Shown: in pieces, positions 10,356 through 20,781 of the stretch
How positions within the stretch are numbered: position 1 is the first letter of the stretch
Layout: the number at the start of each line of letters is the position of its first letter
NCBI GenBank assembly: GCA_047495785.1
Contig: JBLDXI010000025.1
Span: 2,170,001 to 2,234,000, forward strand
Reading direction: 5' to 3'
DNA: 64,000 bases
DNA from: Lepidodermella squamata
Lineage: Eukaryota > Gastrotricha
The notes under the pieces: model-generated
Told to the model about the DNA's origin: nothing
What the model saw: the letters and a program-made list of their open reading frames with translations, nothing else
The model's database searches: none
Position numbers and translations under genes: made by a program

Positions 10356-12064
10356 ATGGACAACAGCGACGGACGAAGAAAAGCCCGGAAACAGAAATCT
10401 ACAGTCCATTGCAACGTATTTTACCTATGGGTGAATTTTTTCAATTAGATCAAATCATTTTTTTTCATGCATAGGTATGTGGCAAAGTTGTCCCGCCTAG
10501 AAAAACATACAATCCTAGGCAATGTGACGCATGCCAGGTAAGTTATGTCTCATCTCTCTGTTGTAATTATGCCAAGGATTTTTCCAGAAATTTTTCACTC
10601 GGCAATTCCACCGAAGGCTGGAATTTCAATGCATCACTGGAAAGTTCAACTGCGAGATAGAACCTGGAAAAACTCGTGGCTGTTGTACCCGGTGCCGGCT
10701 TGAAAAATGCATTGCTTCCCGGCTAAATATTCGTATGTTTGCAGAAAAAAATCAATGAAATTTTTCAGATTTTAAAAGACAACTTGACGAGGCTTCAGGT
10801 TCGGAAAATGAGCCAAATGACTCGCCCTCTGGGACAGACCAAAGTAATTCGTCGCTAATCGTCAATCCCGATGACCCGTTCCGACTTAACGTGGTCGAAA
10901 AAGTGGCCAGAAACTCTATTGTCGGATTAACAATTCTACATGATTTATATTCGGTATGAATTGGTTAAAAAAATCGATGAAATTTAACACAAATTACTGC
11001 CTTTTAGTTTCCTTTACGAACACAAAATAAGCCGTACGAGGACATCAATATGTTGGCCGTTGACTTTTGCATCCACCATATCAGTATTTTTTACAATTTG
11101 AGTTTCAAATTTGCCAATTACATGAAAGGTTAGATTTGTTATATTTTTTAAGGATTTCCGTCGAATTATCTGCATTTTTTAGAGGCGTTCTCGTTGTCGG
11201 ACTCTGATTTTAACGCGGTTTTGACCACCGGCTGGGCACCGACGGTTTTCATTTTTTCAGCTCTGCCGAGCAACCATTCTGCCATGTCCATCACCGACGC
11301 TGTTCTTCCGCAATTTCTATCCATATTCCCAGAATATCAGGTAAATTGTACCAGGTTAAAAAATTGGGCAAAATCTTTGCCCTAATTCTTGGGAGATAAA
11401 TTGATGATCCAATATTAATATTTAACATTTAATATTCATAATTTGGGTTGAAATTGAAATCGTAATTTTTGGCAATAAGAACTGATATATTGCTACCCGT
11501 GTTCAAATTTATTTCGAATCTCGCAGTAGGAAATTCGGAATAAATTTGGAATAAATCGGGGCCATTTCGGAAATTTTAGGGAATAATTCTTAGATTTGCT
11601 AAAATATTCAATAAATTCAATAAAATAAATACATAGAATTTAACATGATTTTTAATTTAAATGTTTTGCAGGCGACTATCGATTTCTCAAAGGATATTTC
11701 GCACATTATCACCTGCTGGGAACCGTCTATGCCTGAATTCGCCTTATTACTTAGTTATTTTTCTCTTAGTGGTAAGTAGAACTTCGTTTTTTCAATGCTA
11801 TCGAAATTTCCGACTCTGCTTTCAGGAAAAGGTTTTCAGTCTACAAATCCTCGCCTGGCGCAACTTTCAAGGCTGGTTAAGCATTGTCTCGTTTCCATGC
11901 AATATTCAAACTCGCGTAAAAGCTATATCAATCAAATTATAGAAATTATGGGCAATGTGCTAACACTATTTCCGACTGCTGCTAAGATCACGGCGGCTCG
12001 CCAAGATTTTGCTTTCCCGGAGCAGCAATACAGCATGGTTTTGGAGAAGTTCTCCTCGTATTGA
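10356..12064 (+). CDS. Nuclear receptor-like protein NR4
   Basis: Exons 10356-10415, 10475-10537, 10588-10732, 10769-10953, 11008-11128, 11183-11340, 11672-11771, 11826-12064; 356 aa. DNA-binding domain about residues 19-85: HCNVCGK opening, CDACQKFF helix, second finger closing GCCTRCRLEKC. The linker is acidic and serine-rich. The ligand-binding-type domain has the LTILHDLYS, FANYMK and MPEFALLLSY motifs in the same places as NR2/NR3 but a distinct C-terminal 60 residues, so NR4 and NR5 form a second subgroup. Exon phases equal NR2 and NR3. Intron 6 is longest (331 bp). The 3' UTR carries the duplicated segment and its AATAAA at about 12217-12222. Nuclear transcription factor by family; ligand unknown. 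Confidence 0.85.
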
Positions 12065-12078
12065 ATATGGATAAAACA

Positions 12079-12223
12079 ACCCAATCCAACTTGGATCTGC
12101 AAGCATTGATGATTGATTTTTTCAGCCCCAGGGCTTTGAATCGCACAACGAACAATTTAAGCTCAGAAATTCGTTTTTACCTGCTTAAAGAATTCAATCA
12201 GAAATATTATTGGGGAAAATAAA
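12079..12223 (+). repeat. second copy of the 8.6-kb repeat; NR4 3' UTR
   Basis: Starts 15 bp after the NR4 stop and matches 8581-8745 over nearly its full length with a small number of indels. Provides the likely NR4 poly(A) signal at its end. Confidence 0.7.
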
Positions 12224-12544
12224 GTCGAAATATGCCCAGAGTCATTTTTTGAATAATTCTACGAATCGCCAAGCATGAATTCTGAATTAAACACTCAGTA
12301 ATTTTAATGGTAATTTTTCTATAATTATTGTGGCTAATCTTGACCCGCCAGAAATATCCGAAAAGCGATTTCAGGCCACTAGAAAATTCAAAAATTTGGT
12401 CCCGGTACAGCACATTAGGTTCCGCTAGAAAGAGGAGCTAATTATATGTTTTAGCCACAAGTTTCGAAATCCTGTCTAATAATGGTGTCAGAATTAGCGA
12501 ATTTCACGAAATTTCGTGTGAAACATCAACCAAAATGTATTATA

Positions 12545-12719
12545 CAGTACTTTTTGGCTTGTCCGGACTTGCATAGGCCGGACTTTGCCTAATTCGGACG
12601 GATTCAGGTGGCTCGTGCCGTGGACTCCACATATAAAATGCATTGCTTTATCCGGACTTCACATAATACGGACGAATTTTTGTGGCGCGCTCTTTGTCCG
12701 GTTTATTCAAAAAGTACTG
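12545..12719. mobile_element. pogo-like MITE with TA target duplication
   Basis: Flanked by TA on both sides (12543-12544, 12720-12721). The ends are inverted repeats, CAGTACTTTTTG perfect for 12 bp and similar to about 25 bp, with several TCCGGAC motifs inside, as in the 4-kb element. At 175 bp it has no coding capacity. Confidence 0.75.
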
Positions 12720-13081
12720 TATTTGTTCACATTTCAACCGCGAAATATTGGAAATTTTGAAAATTACTTTTTGGTGAACCGTTAACAATTCATTAATTAT
12801 GTTTTCGAACCCTCGACCCCTGGGTTACTAAATTAATGATGGGCGATTATATGCGACTGGGCTACTATTAGGACAAATACGATAGCTAGCCGATATATTT
12901 CATTGTTTTGACGGCTGGCTAAGAAAAAACTGACCGTAAACATCAGTGTTAAACATCAGAGTGAACCGTTCTAATTTCGGACGCAATGCTGAAACGTCGT
13001 TTTTCCACCAAAGGAGGTGGCTGGCGGCCCTCGTTAACGCAGTCTCTAATTTACGCATTGTTAATTGTTCATTGTTATTTT

Positions 13082-13517
13082 CCGGATCTGCCCGATAACA
13101 TTCAATAATTTTTTCGCGTTACCCCGCTTTCCCGCGGGAGAGTTGGGCTGTATTGCTGAATGCATTCGGGCGCCCGCGTTTCCCGGATTTTTTTATTGCC
13201 TTTTTCCCGCGATTCCCAGAAAATCCTAGCTCATCCGCAAGGGTGTATTTTTTTATTCCCCGCCTCGCCCGGGGTAGCCCGGCGGATTTCAAGGGAAAAC
13301 AATAAAAAATCCGGGCTGGGCGGGCAATGAGCACATTTATTTATTCGCCCTCGATTTTTTGCGGATAAGCTAGGATTTTCTGGGAATCGCGGGAAAAAAG
13401 CAATAAAAAAATCCGGGGAACGCGGGCGCCCGAATGCATTCAGCAATACAGCCCAACTCTCCCGTGGGAAAGCTGGGAAACGCGGAAAAATTATTGAATG
13501 TTATCGGGCAGATCCGG
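13082..13517. repeat. GC-rich foldback (inverted) repeat
   Basis: Arms of about 158 bp (13082-13239 and 13360-13517) are inverted copies with few mismatches, around a spacer of about 120 bp. The arms share GGATCTGCCCGATAACATTC, a GGGCGCCCG palindrome and TCCTAGCT. Nearby sequence is AT-rich, so the base composition is unlike its surroundings. The spacer is itself related to 14190-14305 in inverse orientation. Confidence 0.8.
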
Positions 13518-14023
13518 GAAGTAACTTCGCCTGAGCGCGTTTTTGACACGATGCGCGTCATTCTTGCTAAGCAGCAATTTTATAGTGAATTGAAAAAGAG
13601 GATACTTTGATGCACATCGTTTTACTCTGTCGATAAGGCGGATTGTTCAAGTTGACACTAATTAGCTCTGTCAAATACAGATTTTCTAATTTGAAATTGT
13701 TTGTTATCGGTACCGATGAGTTTTTCATGGACTACTTGATCTCCTCCGCGCTCGTCAAGTTCGATAACAGCGATAATGGCCCTTTTTCGTAACCCCAGGA
13801 AAATTCGAAAAATCGCTTCCGTAATTGTAAAATTGGTATAAAAAGCGATCACAGATAGGTTAGGCTGAGCTGATTAATCGCGTATTCTAGTTAAATTAAA
13901 GTTATTTATTCAAGTTATTTAAGTTAAATTAAGTCATTCTTATGATTTTTTGCTGTGAAATCGCGTGCCTGATCAATTTTTTGCCTCATCGCCCGGCTTC
14001 GCCCGGTCTCAAAAGGCCGGGCG

Positions 14024-14460
14024 TTACGGGCTGGTCGGGAAGTGCGGGAAACCGGAGAAAATTGCTGAATGCTCGGCGGACGACACGGGTGAGTCAGGCT
14101 GTGCGGGGAGAATAAAAAATGTACATGGGCAGTGCCCGGCTTTTTTGCGTTCGGGCAGGCCGGGCTGAATATAAAAATACACCCCAAAGAAACACGGGCG
14201 AATATAAAAATGTGCTCATTACCCGCCCAACCCGGATTTTTTTATTTTTTTCCCGTGAAATCCGGCGGGCTGCCCCGGGCAAGGCGGGGAATAAAAAAAT
14301 ACACCCTTACGGGCTGGGCAGGAAGTGCGGGAAAATTGCTGAATGCTCTGCGGACGACACGGGCGAGTCGGGCTGTGCGGGCAGAATAAAAAAAATGTTC
14401 ATGGACAGTGCCCGGCTTTTTTGCGTTCGGGCAGGCCGGGCTGAATATAAAAATACACCC
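14024..14460. repeat. GC-rich direct repeats related to the foldback
   Basis: 14024-14184 and 14307-14460 are about 90% alike in direct orientation, both starting TTACGGGCTGG and ending AATATAAAAATACACCC. Between them lies an inverted relative of the 13.3-kb foldback spacer. Confidence 0.75.
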
Positions 14461-14550
14461 ATATGCGGCGCCATTCGGGCGACGAGTTTTTTAATTCATA
14501 TGATTAACTTTTACGCTTTATAATATAGAATACAAATCTATGATGTTACC

Positions 14551-14588
14551 AGGCACGTGCTCAAAAAAGACCAATCAAAAAAAAAATC
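14551..14588 (+). promoter_or_regulatory. conserved upstream box of NR5
   Basis: GGCACGTGCTC followed by A-tracts and CCAATCA...AATCA, about 100-135 bp before the NR5 ATG, matching the boxes of NR3 and NR4. Confidence 0.4.
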
Positions 14589-15681
14589 ATTTGCGTTTGT
14601 GAAGCAAAGCAACGCCTTACGCCACCTCTATCAATGCAGTTGTACTTCCAGTTTTACAAATCAGCACAAATAATTTGATATAATACATGGACAACAGCGG
14701 CGACGGTGGGCGGAAACAGAAAGCTACAGTCTATTGCAATGTAATAAATTTGCGTGATTTTTTTCGACTTGATGTAACCATTTTTCATGCTTAGGTATGC
14801 GGCAAAGTTGTCCCGCCTAGGAAGACATACAATCCGAGGCAATGTGACGCCTGCCAGGTAGATTTTCCTCTCATATTCGTCCTTATATTATGCCAAGGAT
14901 TTTTTCCAGAAATTTTTCGCCCGGCAATCCCACCGGAGACTCGAATTTCAATGCATCACTGGAAAATTTCACTGCGAGATAGAACCTGGAAAAACTCGAG
15001 GCTGTTGTACCCGTTGCCGGCTTGAAAAATGTATTGCATCTCGGCAAGATATACGTATGCAAAATATTTTAGTGGAAAACAAATCAATAGAATTTTTTAG
15101 ATTTTAAAAAGCAACTTGTCGATGCTTCAGTTTCGGAAAATGAGCCAACTGAATCTTATGGGGCGGATCAAGATAATTCGAGGGTACTAATCGCCGATCC
15201 CGATGACCCGTGCCGCCTTAACTTGGTCGAAAAAGTGGCTAGAAAATCAATTGTCGGATTAACAATTCTACACGATTTACATTCGGTATGTACTCGCGTA
15301 AAAATTCGATGAAATACAGCAAAACTTCTTACCTTTTAGTTTCCTTTACGAACACGAATTAAGCCTTACGAAGATGTCAATATGTTGGCCGTAGACTTTT
15401 GCATCCACCACGTCAGCATTTTTTACAATTTGAGTTTCAAATTCGCCAATTACATGAAAGGTTGGATTTTTTTGCGTGTAAATTTCGTCGAATTATCGGA
15501 TTTTTTTAGAGGCATCATCATCATCATCATCATCATTTTATTCGTAAATAAGTATTTACAGGATTAGAAGGGCAGGCCACTTACACTAACCCTATTAGTT
15601 GTCATATAGCGTACTATTTTTTGATATCAAGTTTCCTTTACAGTATTGCAATAAATTTACACGATTAAGATTATTTTTAAA

Positions 15682-18069
15682 TTAGGCATTCTTCGTAGTA
15701 AGAGGTAGGCTATCATCAAAGTCAAAAATATGAGGCGGTAAACGATTCCATATATTTACAATACGATTTAAGAAGTAATTTTTATATATAGGCTTCGTAG
15801 GATTTTTAAAGTTATTATTAGGGTTAAGTACATTAAATCTGAACCGATGACCACGATTATTATTTTGCACAACAATTATATTATTTTTGATGGTTGTTTG
15901 CACGGACCCGTTAATAATTTTAAATAAGAAGCAAAGGTCGTAGATAAGGCGTCGTTCTTCGAGGGATTTAATATTCAGAATATTGAGGCGCTGTATATAA
16001 TTCGGCCTAGAGTAGTTAATAGTTGAGAATCCAAGAGCACGGCGAGTGAAATTAGCTTGTACTTTCTCAATAAGATCAATTATTGTTTTCAGACAGGGTG
16101 ACCATACAGTTGTGCAATATTCCAATAATGGCCTAACATATACACAGTAGGCCCATTTGAGGATATGAGGAGGTTGGCCTTTCAGGGCCCTGAGAATAAG
16201 GTTAGCCCGATTGTAGGCTTTAGAAATTATATCATTGATGTGAGATTTAAAATTCAACCTATCATCAACTATCAGACCCAAATCTTTATAGCTTGAGCAC
16301 TTTTTAAGAGGTGAGCCACCGAGGAAGTAAGTAGAATGAGGATTTTTTGGGCCCAGGTGAAGTACGGCACACTTTTCCAGCGATAACTTTAGTTGCCAAG
16401 TTGTGATCCACTTGAATAAATTATTGAGCGATAAAGATAAGCGTTTAGAGGCGGAGTCATCGTCACGATAGAAAAGAACGTAAAGCTTACAATCGTCAGC
16501 GAAGAGTTTGATCGAGACACCTTTCGGTAGGGAAGAGGTGAGATCATTTATATAGATAAGGAATAATAGAGGACCAAGTATCGAGCCTTGAGGTACCCCA
16601 CTAGAAACAGAACTTTCACTACTTAACGTGCCATTAACGTTAACTTGCTGAGAACGTTCGGTAAGATAAGAAGACAGCCAATTTATAAGGTTTCCGGAGA
16701 CACCTAGCGATTCAAGTTTCATAAGCAGTTTTCTGTGGCAAACAGTGTCGAAAGCTTTAGCTAGGTCAATATATACTATATCCACACAATTCGAACTTTC
16801 AATGGCGAAAGACCAGTCGAGGAAACATTCTAACATTTGCGTTGCAGTGGATTTAAGCCTCATGAAGCCATGTTGTTCAGCTGAAATAATATTATGGTAA
16901 AGAAGATAGTCTAATAAGTTATTACGAATAATAGTTTCCAATATTCTACATGGCGTAGGAGTAAGCGAGATTGGCCTGTAATCAGCAGGATTTTTTGAGT
17001 TTCCTTTTTTTGGAATGGGCGTGACGAAGGCTTTTTTCCAAGACTTAGGAACGTGACCTTGAGACAATGAGAGGGAGAAAATATGAGTCAGAGGTTTAGC
17101 TATAGAAGAGCCTAATTTTTTGAAGAAGACAGTAGGAAGGCCATCTGGGCATATCGAATGAGAATCAGACAGGTTTAGAATAATTTCAAGAGTAGAGTCT
17201 TCGTTAAAATTCAAAGATGCGAGACAGTCATTAATACTACTCGTAAATTGAGGGGTCAAATTATCATCAAGAGTGAAGACAGAGGAGAATTGGTCATTTA
17301 GAGCCTCGGCTTTTTCGCGGTTTTCAACACATAGAACACCAGAGCTATTAAGAAGAGGAGGAATTTTTGAGTGATCGTCTAATTTAGAATTTACAAAGCT
17401 GTACATTTTTGATACATTTTTCGAAGAAATCATATTTCTCACATTATCATTTTCAAATTTTTCAACAGCAGTTTTATACTGAGAAGCAAGTAGATTGAAG
17501 GTGTTAAGAGCAGCACAATAATTAGGTGAGCTAGTTTTTAAAGATTTCAATTTGCGCCACGCATTGAGCTTTTTATTACTAAGTTTACGGATATTCTTTG
17601 GATATTTGAAACGTTTTTTGATATTTGAGCGAGGAGGAACCCATTTATCAACAAGAGATAGAAGAAAGGAATTGAATTTGATGTAAGATTTTTCAACATC
17701 ATGGTCACAATCGAGGAAGAAATCATCCCAATTTACTTCATTCAGACTTTTACCGATCTGGAGAAAGTCAGCCTTGTGAAAATTATAATTGGATATTTCA
17801 GGGGTTTTCAGCGAGTGAGGAGAAAATGAGTTCACATCGATATCAAAGAGAATAGAAAAATGGTCGCTGGTGGAGAAAGGTTCAGACACACATAAATTGA
17901 AAATACTGCGACTGGAGTTTGAAAGCACAACGTCAAGAATGGATTCACTGTCTTTTTTAGTAGGTTCGAACACATGTTGTAGTAACGAATTTTTTGAAAA
18001 GCAGTCTAGAAATAGAGTTTCCATTTTATGATAAGATTTGTTCAGATTTTCCCAGTCGATTTTTGGCAA
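15682..18069 (-). CDS. LINE ORF2 fragment: endonuclease C-terminus plus reverse transcriptase
   Basis: Frame of about 800 residues, readable upstream to about 18096. It begins at VVGDLNLPKIDWE, the middle of an APE-type endonuclease, and contains its terminal STSDHFS motif. Reverse transcriptase follows: ADYRPISL, motif A YIDLAKAFDTV, motif B SGVPQGSILGPLLF, motif C FADD at about residue 488. A C-terminal region extends to the stop. These motifs are those of the CR1/Jockey group; I favour CR1 from the tail and RT wording. It would copy element RNA at a nicked target in the nucleus, but with the endonuclease N-terminal half absent it probably cannot nick DNA itself. RT frame has no stop, consistent with recent insertion. 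Confidence 0.85.
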   Translation of the reverse strand: MPKIDWENLNKSYHKMETLFLDCFSKNSLLQHVFEPTKKDSESILDVVLSNSSRSIFNLCVSEPFSTSDHFSILFDIDVNSFSPHSLKTPEISNYNFHKADFLQIGKSLNEVNWDDFFLDCDHDVEKSYIKFNSFLLSLVDKWVPPRSNIKKRFKYPKNIRKLSNKKLNAWRKLKSLKTSSPNYCAALNTFNLLASQYKTAVEKFENDNVRNMISSKNVSKMYSFVNSKLDDHSKIPPLLNSSGVLCVENREKAEALNDQFSSVFTLDDNLTPQFTSSINDCLASLNFNEDSTLEIILNLSDSHSICPDGLPTVFFKKLGSSIAKPLTHIFSLSLSQGHVPKSWKKAFVTPIPKKGNSKNPADYRPISLTPTPCRILETIIRNNLLDYLLYHNIISAEQHGFMRLKSTATQMLECFLDWSFAIESSNCVDIVYIDLAKAFDTVCHRKLLMKLESLGVSGNLINWLSSYLTERSQQVNVNGTLSSESSVSSGVPQGSILGPLLFLIYINDLTSSLPKGVSIKLFADDCKLYVLFYRDDDSASKRLSLSLNNLFKWITTWQLKLSLEKCAVLHLGPKNPHSTYFLGGSPLKKCSSYKDLGLIVDDRLNFKSHINDIISKAYNRANLILRALKGQPPHILKWAYCVYVRPLLEYCTTVWSPCLKTIIDLIEKVQANFTRRALGFSTINYSRPNYIQRLNILNIKSLEERRLIYDLCFLFKIINGSVQTTIKNNIIVVQNNNRGHRFRFNVLNPNNNFKNPTKPIYKNYFLNRIVNIWNRLPPHIFDFDDSLPLTTKNA

Positions 18070-18164
18070 ATTTAGATCGCCAACTACAAAAATCGGACTA
18101 CAAAACTACAAAACACTTTATAATAGAATTGGTCAAAGTGGGCCAGAGTAGTGCCTGCTGCTGT

Positions 18165-18845
18165 CTAGGCCGTCTTTTTTGCCCTCGGGGGTAGAGCCGC
18201 AGCTACAGCGTCTTCAAACAGGTCGCAATCGGTGAAAGAATACGAGAAACTGCCAGCCGATGTAATCAGCTGGAAACCTCCCGGTCCGTAACCGTGTTTC
18301 AGGCCAGTATTAGCCATCTTCAACTCCTCCAGCTTTTCGTGAACCAGACGATTCATATTGGACCGATGTTTGGTGAGATAACGCTTAACCACAACCTTGG
18401 CTTGATTCTTCGTGTCCGGCTTGTGTTTATTCGTGCAATTCTTCAGGATGACCTCCGCTTCAGCCGATTTTAACTCGACCTTGATTGGACGAGGTTTAGA
18501 CTGAGTGGCCGGCCGACCAACGGGCCTAGTGCCAAGGCGTGCGGCTTTGAAAGTGACATCAGCCAACTCGGGAACATGCTCTTTAATGGTGTTAATAATA
18601 CTATCTTCATTTGCCTCCGGAACGTTGTAAATCAGAGCGCAATTTGCCAGTTGAGATTCTTCAACTCGATTCAGCTTGATGTTAATCTCAAAATTACCAG
18701 CAGTAAGTTGGTCCACCTTTGCTTTGAGTGAATCGATTTCCGATTTGATCTCATTTACCACTAGCGTGTGGTGAGCCTTAAGCCGCTCCTCAACACCATC
18801 AATAAGGGACTTGAAAAAGGCCTTGTCGGCGTCGTTAAGAGGCAT
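18165..18845 (-). CDS. LINE ORF1 protein
   Basis: 226 aa. The first 60 residues or so are an amphipathic, heptad-like helix (KSEIDSLKAKVDQL), then a segment reading NCALIYNVPE that recalls the RRM-like domain of LINE ORF1 proteins, and a basic stretch. ORF1 proteins bind element RNA as multimers. It lies directly upstream of the RT frame on the same strand with about 70 bp between. The frame is intact. No zinc knuckle is seen. Confidence 0.7.
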   Translation of the reverse strand: MPLNDADKAFFKSLIDGVEERLKAHHTLVVNEIKSEIDSLKAKVDQLTAGNFEINIKLNRVEESQLANCALIYNVPEANEDSIINTIKEHVPELADVTFKAARLGTRPVGRPATQSKPRPIKVELKSAEAEVILKNCTNKHKPDTKNQAKVVVKRYLTKHRSNMNRLVHEKLEELKMANTGLKHGYGPGGFQLITSAGSFSYSFTDCDLFEDAVAAALPPRAKKTA

Positions 18846-19297
18846 TTAATTATTTGGCTCAATGCCAGTATATTAAAAAATATTTTTTAAAGCAAGTTGT
18901 TGTTAAAAAGCAGCAAAAAATCAAGTTGCTTTTAGAATGAAATCGTGCGTCAATCGGCATTCTCGTTGTCGGACTCTGATTTAAACGCGGTTTTGACCAC
19001 CGGCTGGACACGAACGGCTTTCGTTTTCGCAGCTCTGCCGAGTAACCAATGCGCCATGTCCATCAGCGACGCTGTTCTACCGCAATTTCTAACCATTTTC
19101 CCGGAATATCAGGTAAATGAGACCAGATTAATCAATTCTGCTGTGATTATTGTGGGAAATGGACGATTGCCAATTGCCAATAATCATCAATAATTTAGGT
19201 TAGATGTTAGAATCTTTGAATATGGGCTTGGGCGAGGATCTTCAAAACCGGAAACGGTATATACAGCGTTCAGTCCCGAGAGGAAAATTAAAAACAT

Positions 19298-19326
19298 TAT
19301 TCATTCATTCATTCATTCATTCATTC
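19298..19326. repeat. (ATTC)n microsatellite
   Basis: Seven tandem ATTC units within NR5 intron 6. Confidence 0.9.
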
Positions 19327-20449
19327 GTTGAAATTGAAATTTGAATTGAAATTGAAATTTTAGGTCGTACATATTAAGAAATTATCTCTTTTTATCTACA
19401 GTGAAAATCAAAAGTTACGCACTGTCAGGAATTTCTTGAGTTGAAGCTAAAAATATCTCACACGCGCCCGAACTATTTTTAGCTCCAAGCTTGGGTTGAA
19501 CTCAGCTAAAAATGTAAAGTGTAACTCGGGCAGACCACGAAGTTTTAATAGTTTTAAAAATATGAATATTCATAAGGTGCTAATTGATATTCCGAAGCCC
19601 TCAAAGTTGATAATTATGTCAGAAAAATTATGGAAAAATTATTTTTGATTTGTTAAAACCTTACTCCAAGTGCTCAAATTTTTCTGCAATTTTTGGCACT
19701 TAACTAAGAATGTCACATCTCATGAATATATTCATATTATTGAAACTATCCCCCTTTTCTTGGAGCTATTTTTGGAGATCGTGAAAAAGGCGTCATTTTG
19801 GTCCGTTTTGCGGGGGATAAACAGCCTCATTTCGCACGTGCGAAAAATTTCTACTAGGATCGCCTCTCTTCCACCGTGCGGATCTTTTGATTGTCACTGT
19901 ATAGGTTAAAATTAACTTCCTCTGACCATTGCAGGTGACCAGCTATTTCCGAATAAAATGGGACTGCTTCGGAAATTTTTGGAAATAAATTGGCTAAAAT
20001 ATAAAAAGAATTACACAAATTTAATTCATTTTCAAACTTTAATTTATTATGCAGGCAATTATGGATCTGTCGAAGGACCTTTCGCACGTGATAAGCTGCT
20101 GGAGTCCATCGATGCCCGAATTCGCCTTATTACTCAGTTATTTGTTCCTCAGTGGTAAGTAGAATTTCGTGAGCCCGATGTTTTCTCAAAATTTCCGGCG
20201 CTATTTTTAGGGAAAGGTTTTCGGAGAACAAATCCCAGATTGGCGCAACTTTCTAAACTGGTTAAGCATTCTCTCGTTTCCATGCAATTTTCAAACTCGC
20301 GTAAAAGCTATATCAATCAAATTATAGAAATTATGGACGATGTGTTATCGCGTTTTCCGACTGCCGCCAAGATCACGGCTGCTCGCCGAGATTTTGCTTT
20401 CCCTGAGAAACAATACAGCATGGTTTTGGAGAGGGTTTCCTCGTCTTGA

Positions 20450-20781
20450 ATATGGATAATTAATAAAACTGAAATCTTATGGGCTCGTATTTTTATTTTG
20501 GCTCGCAAATTAGCCTTGGTAAATAAACTTAAATGTGTTGTTATTCTGAGGAGCACGAGTTAGTTGTCATGACTGGCACGCGATCATAAATGAATGGCGA
20601 AATTGGAATAAAAAAATTAAGGCGGCTTAAATCTTAAATTCTTAAATAAATTCGCAAATATCAATATATCAAACTTTATTACTTGTAGTATCAATTTTTC
20701 AACAATTAACGCTAAATTCTTGAATTTTCCTGTTATTCGATCATTCCTAGAATTTTTGTTTTCCCACTAGATCAATATAGG
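20450..20781. other. short intergenic, NR5 to neprilysin A
   Basis: Holds the NR5 poly(A) signal at 20462-20467 and AT-rich sequence before the neprilysin A start; nothing else recognised. Confidence 0.5.

Larger units (their letters stand above)
12224..14686. other. repeat-rich intergenic region between NR4 and NR5
   Basis: No gene is supported. It contains a TA-flanked mini-transposon (12545-12719), a GC-rich foldback (13082-13517), GC-rich direct repeats (14024-14460) and the NR5 upstream region. Open frames inside the repeats are low-complexity and not credible. Confidence 0.6.
15511..18960 (-). mobile_element. CR1-like LINE, internally deleted
   Basis: Lies antisense within NR5 exon 6. 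GGCAT is present at both edges (15511-15515, 18956-18960), a probable 5-bp target duplication. On the minus strand the order is a short 5' UTR, ORF1 (18845-18165), RT ORF (to 15682), a 3' UTR and a 3' tail of CAT/ATG repeats (15513-15536), typical of CR1-type elements. The endonuclease N-terminal half is missing between the ORFs. Confidence 0.85.
14687..20449 (+). pseudogene. Nuclear receptor NR5 disrupted by a LINE
   Basis: Recognisable exons: 14687-14740, 14795-14857, 14910-15054, 15101-15285, 15340-15460, exon 6 split as about 15509-15515 and 18956-19112, 20055-20154, 20211-20449. The DNA-binding domain (CNVCGK to GCCTRCRLEKC) and the rest of the ligand-binding-type domain are intact and close to NR4. 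A LINE sits inside exon 6 just after AGAGGCAT, where NR4 reads AGAGGCGTTCTCG. The only nearby downstream acceptor (TTTTAG ending at 18935) is in phase 0 while exon 5 ends in phase 1, so splicing around the element would shift frame. The other exons carry no stop, so the insertion is young. A truncated product carrying only the DNA-binding half remains possible. AATAAA at 20462-20467. Confidence 0.8.

Noticed and set aside
13119-14523. Several frames in the GC-rich repeats
   Set aside because: They exist only because the repeats are stop-poor; the residues are low complexity and mirror each other across the inverted arms.
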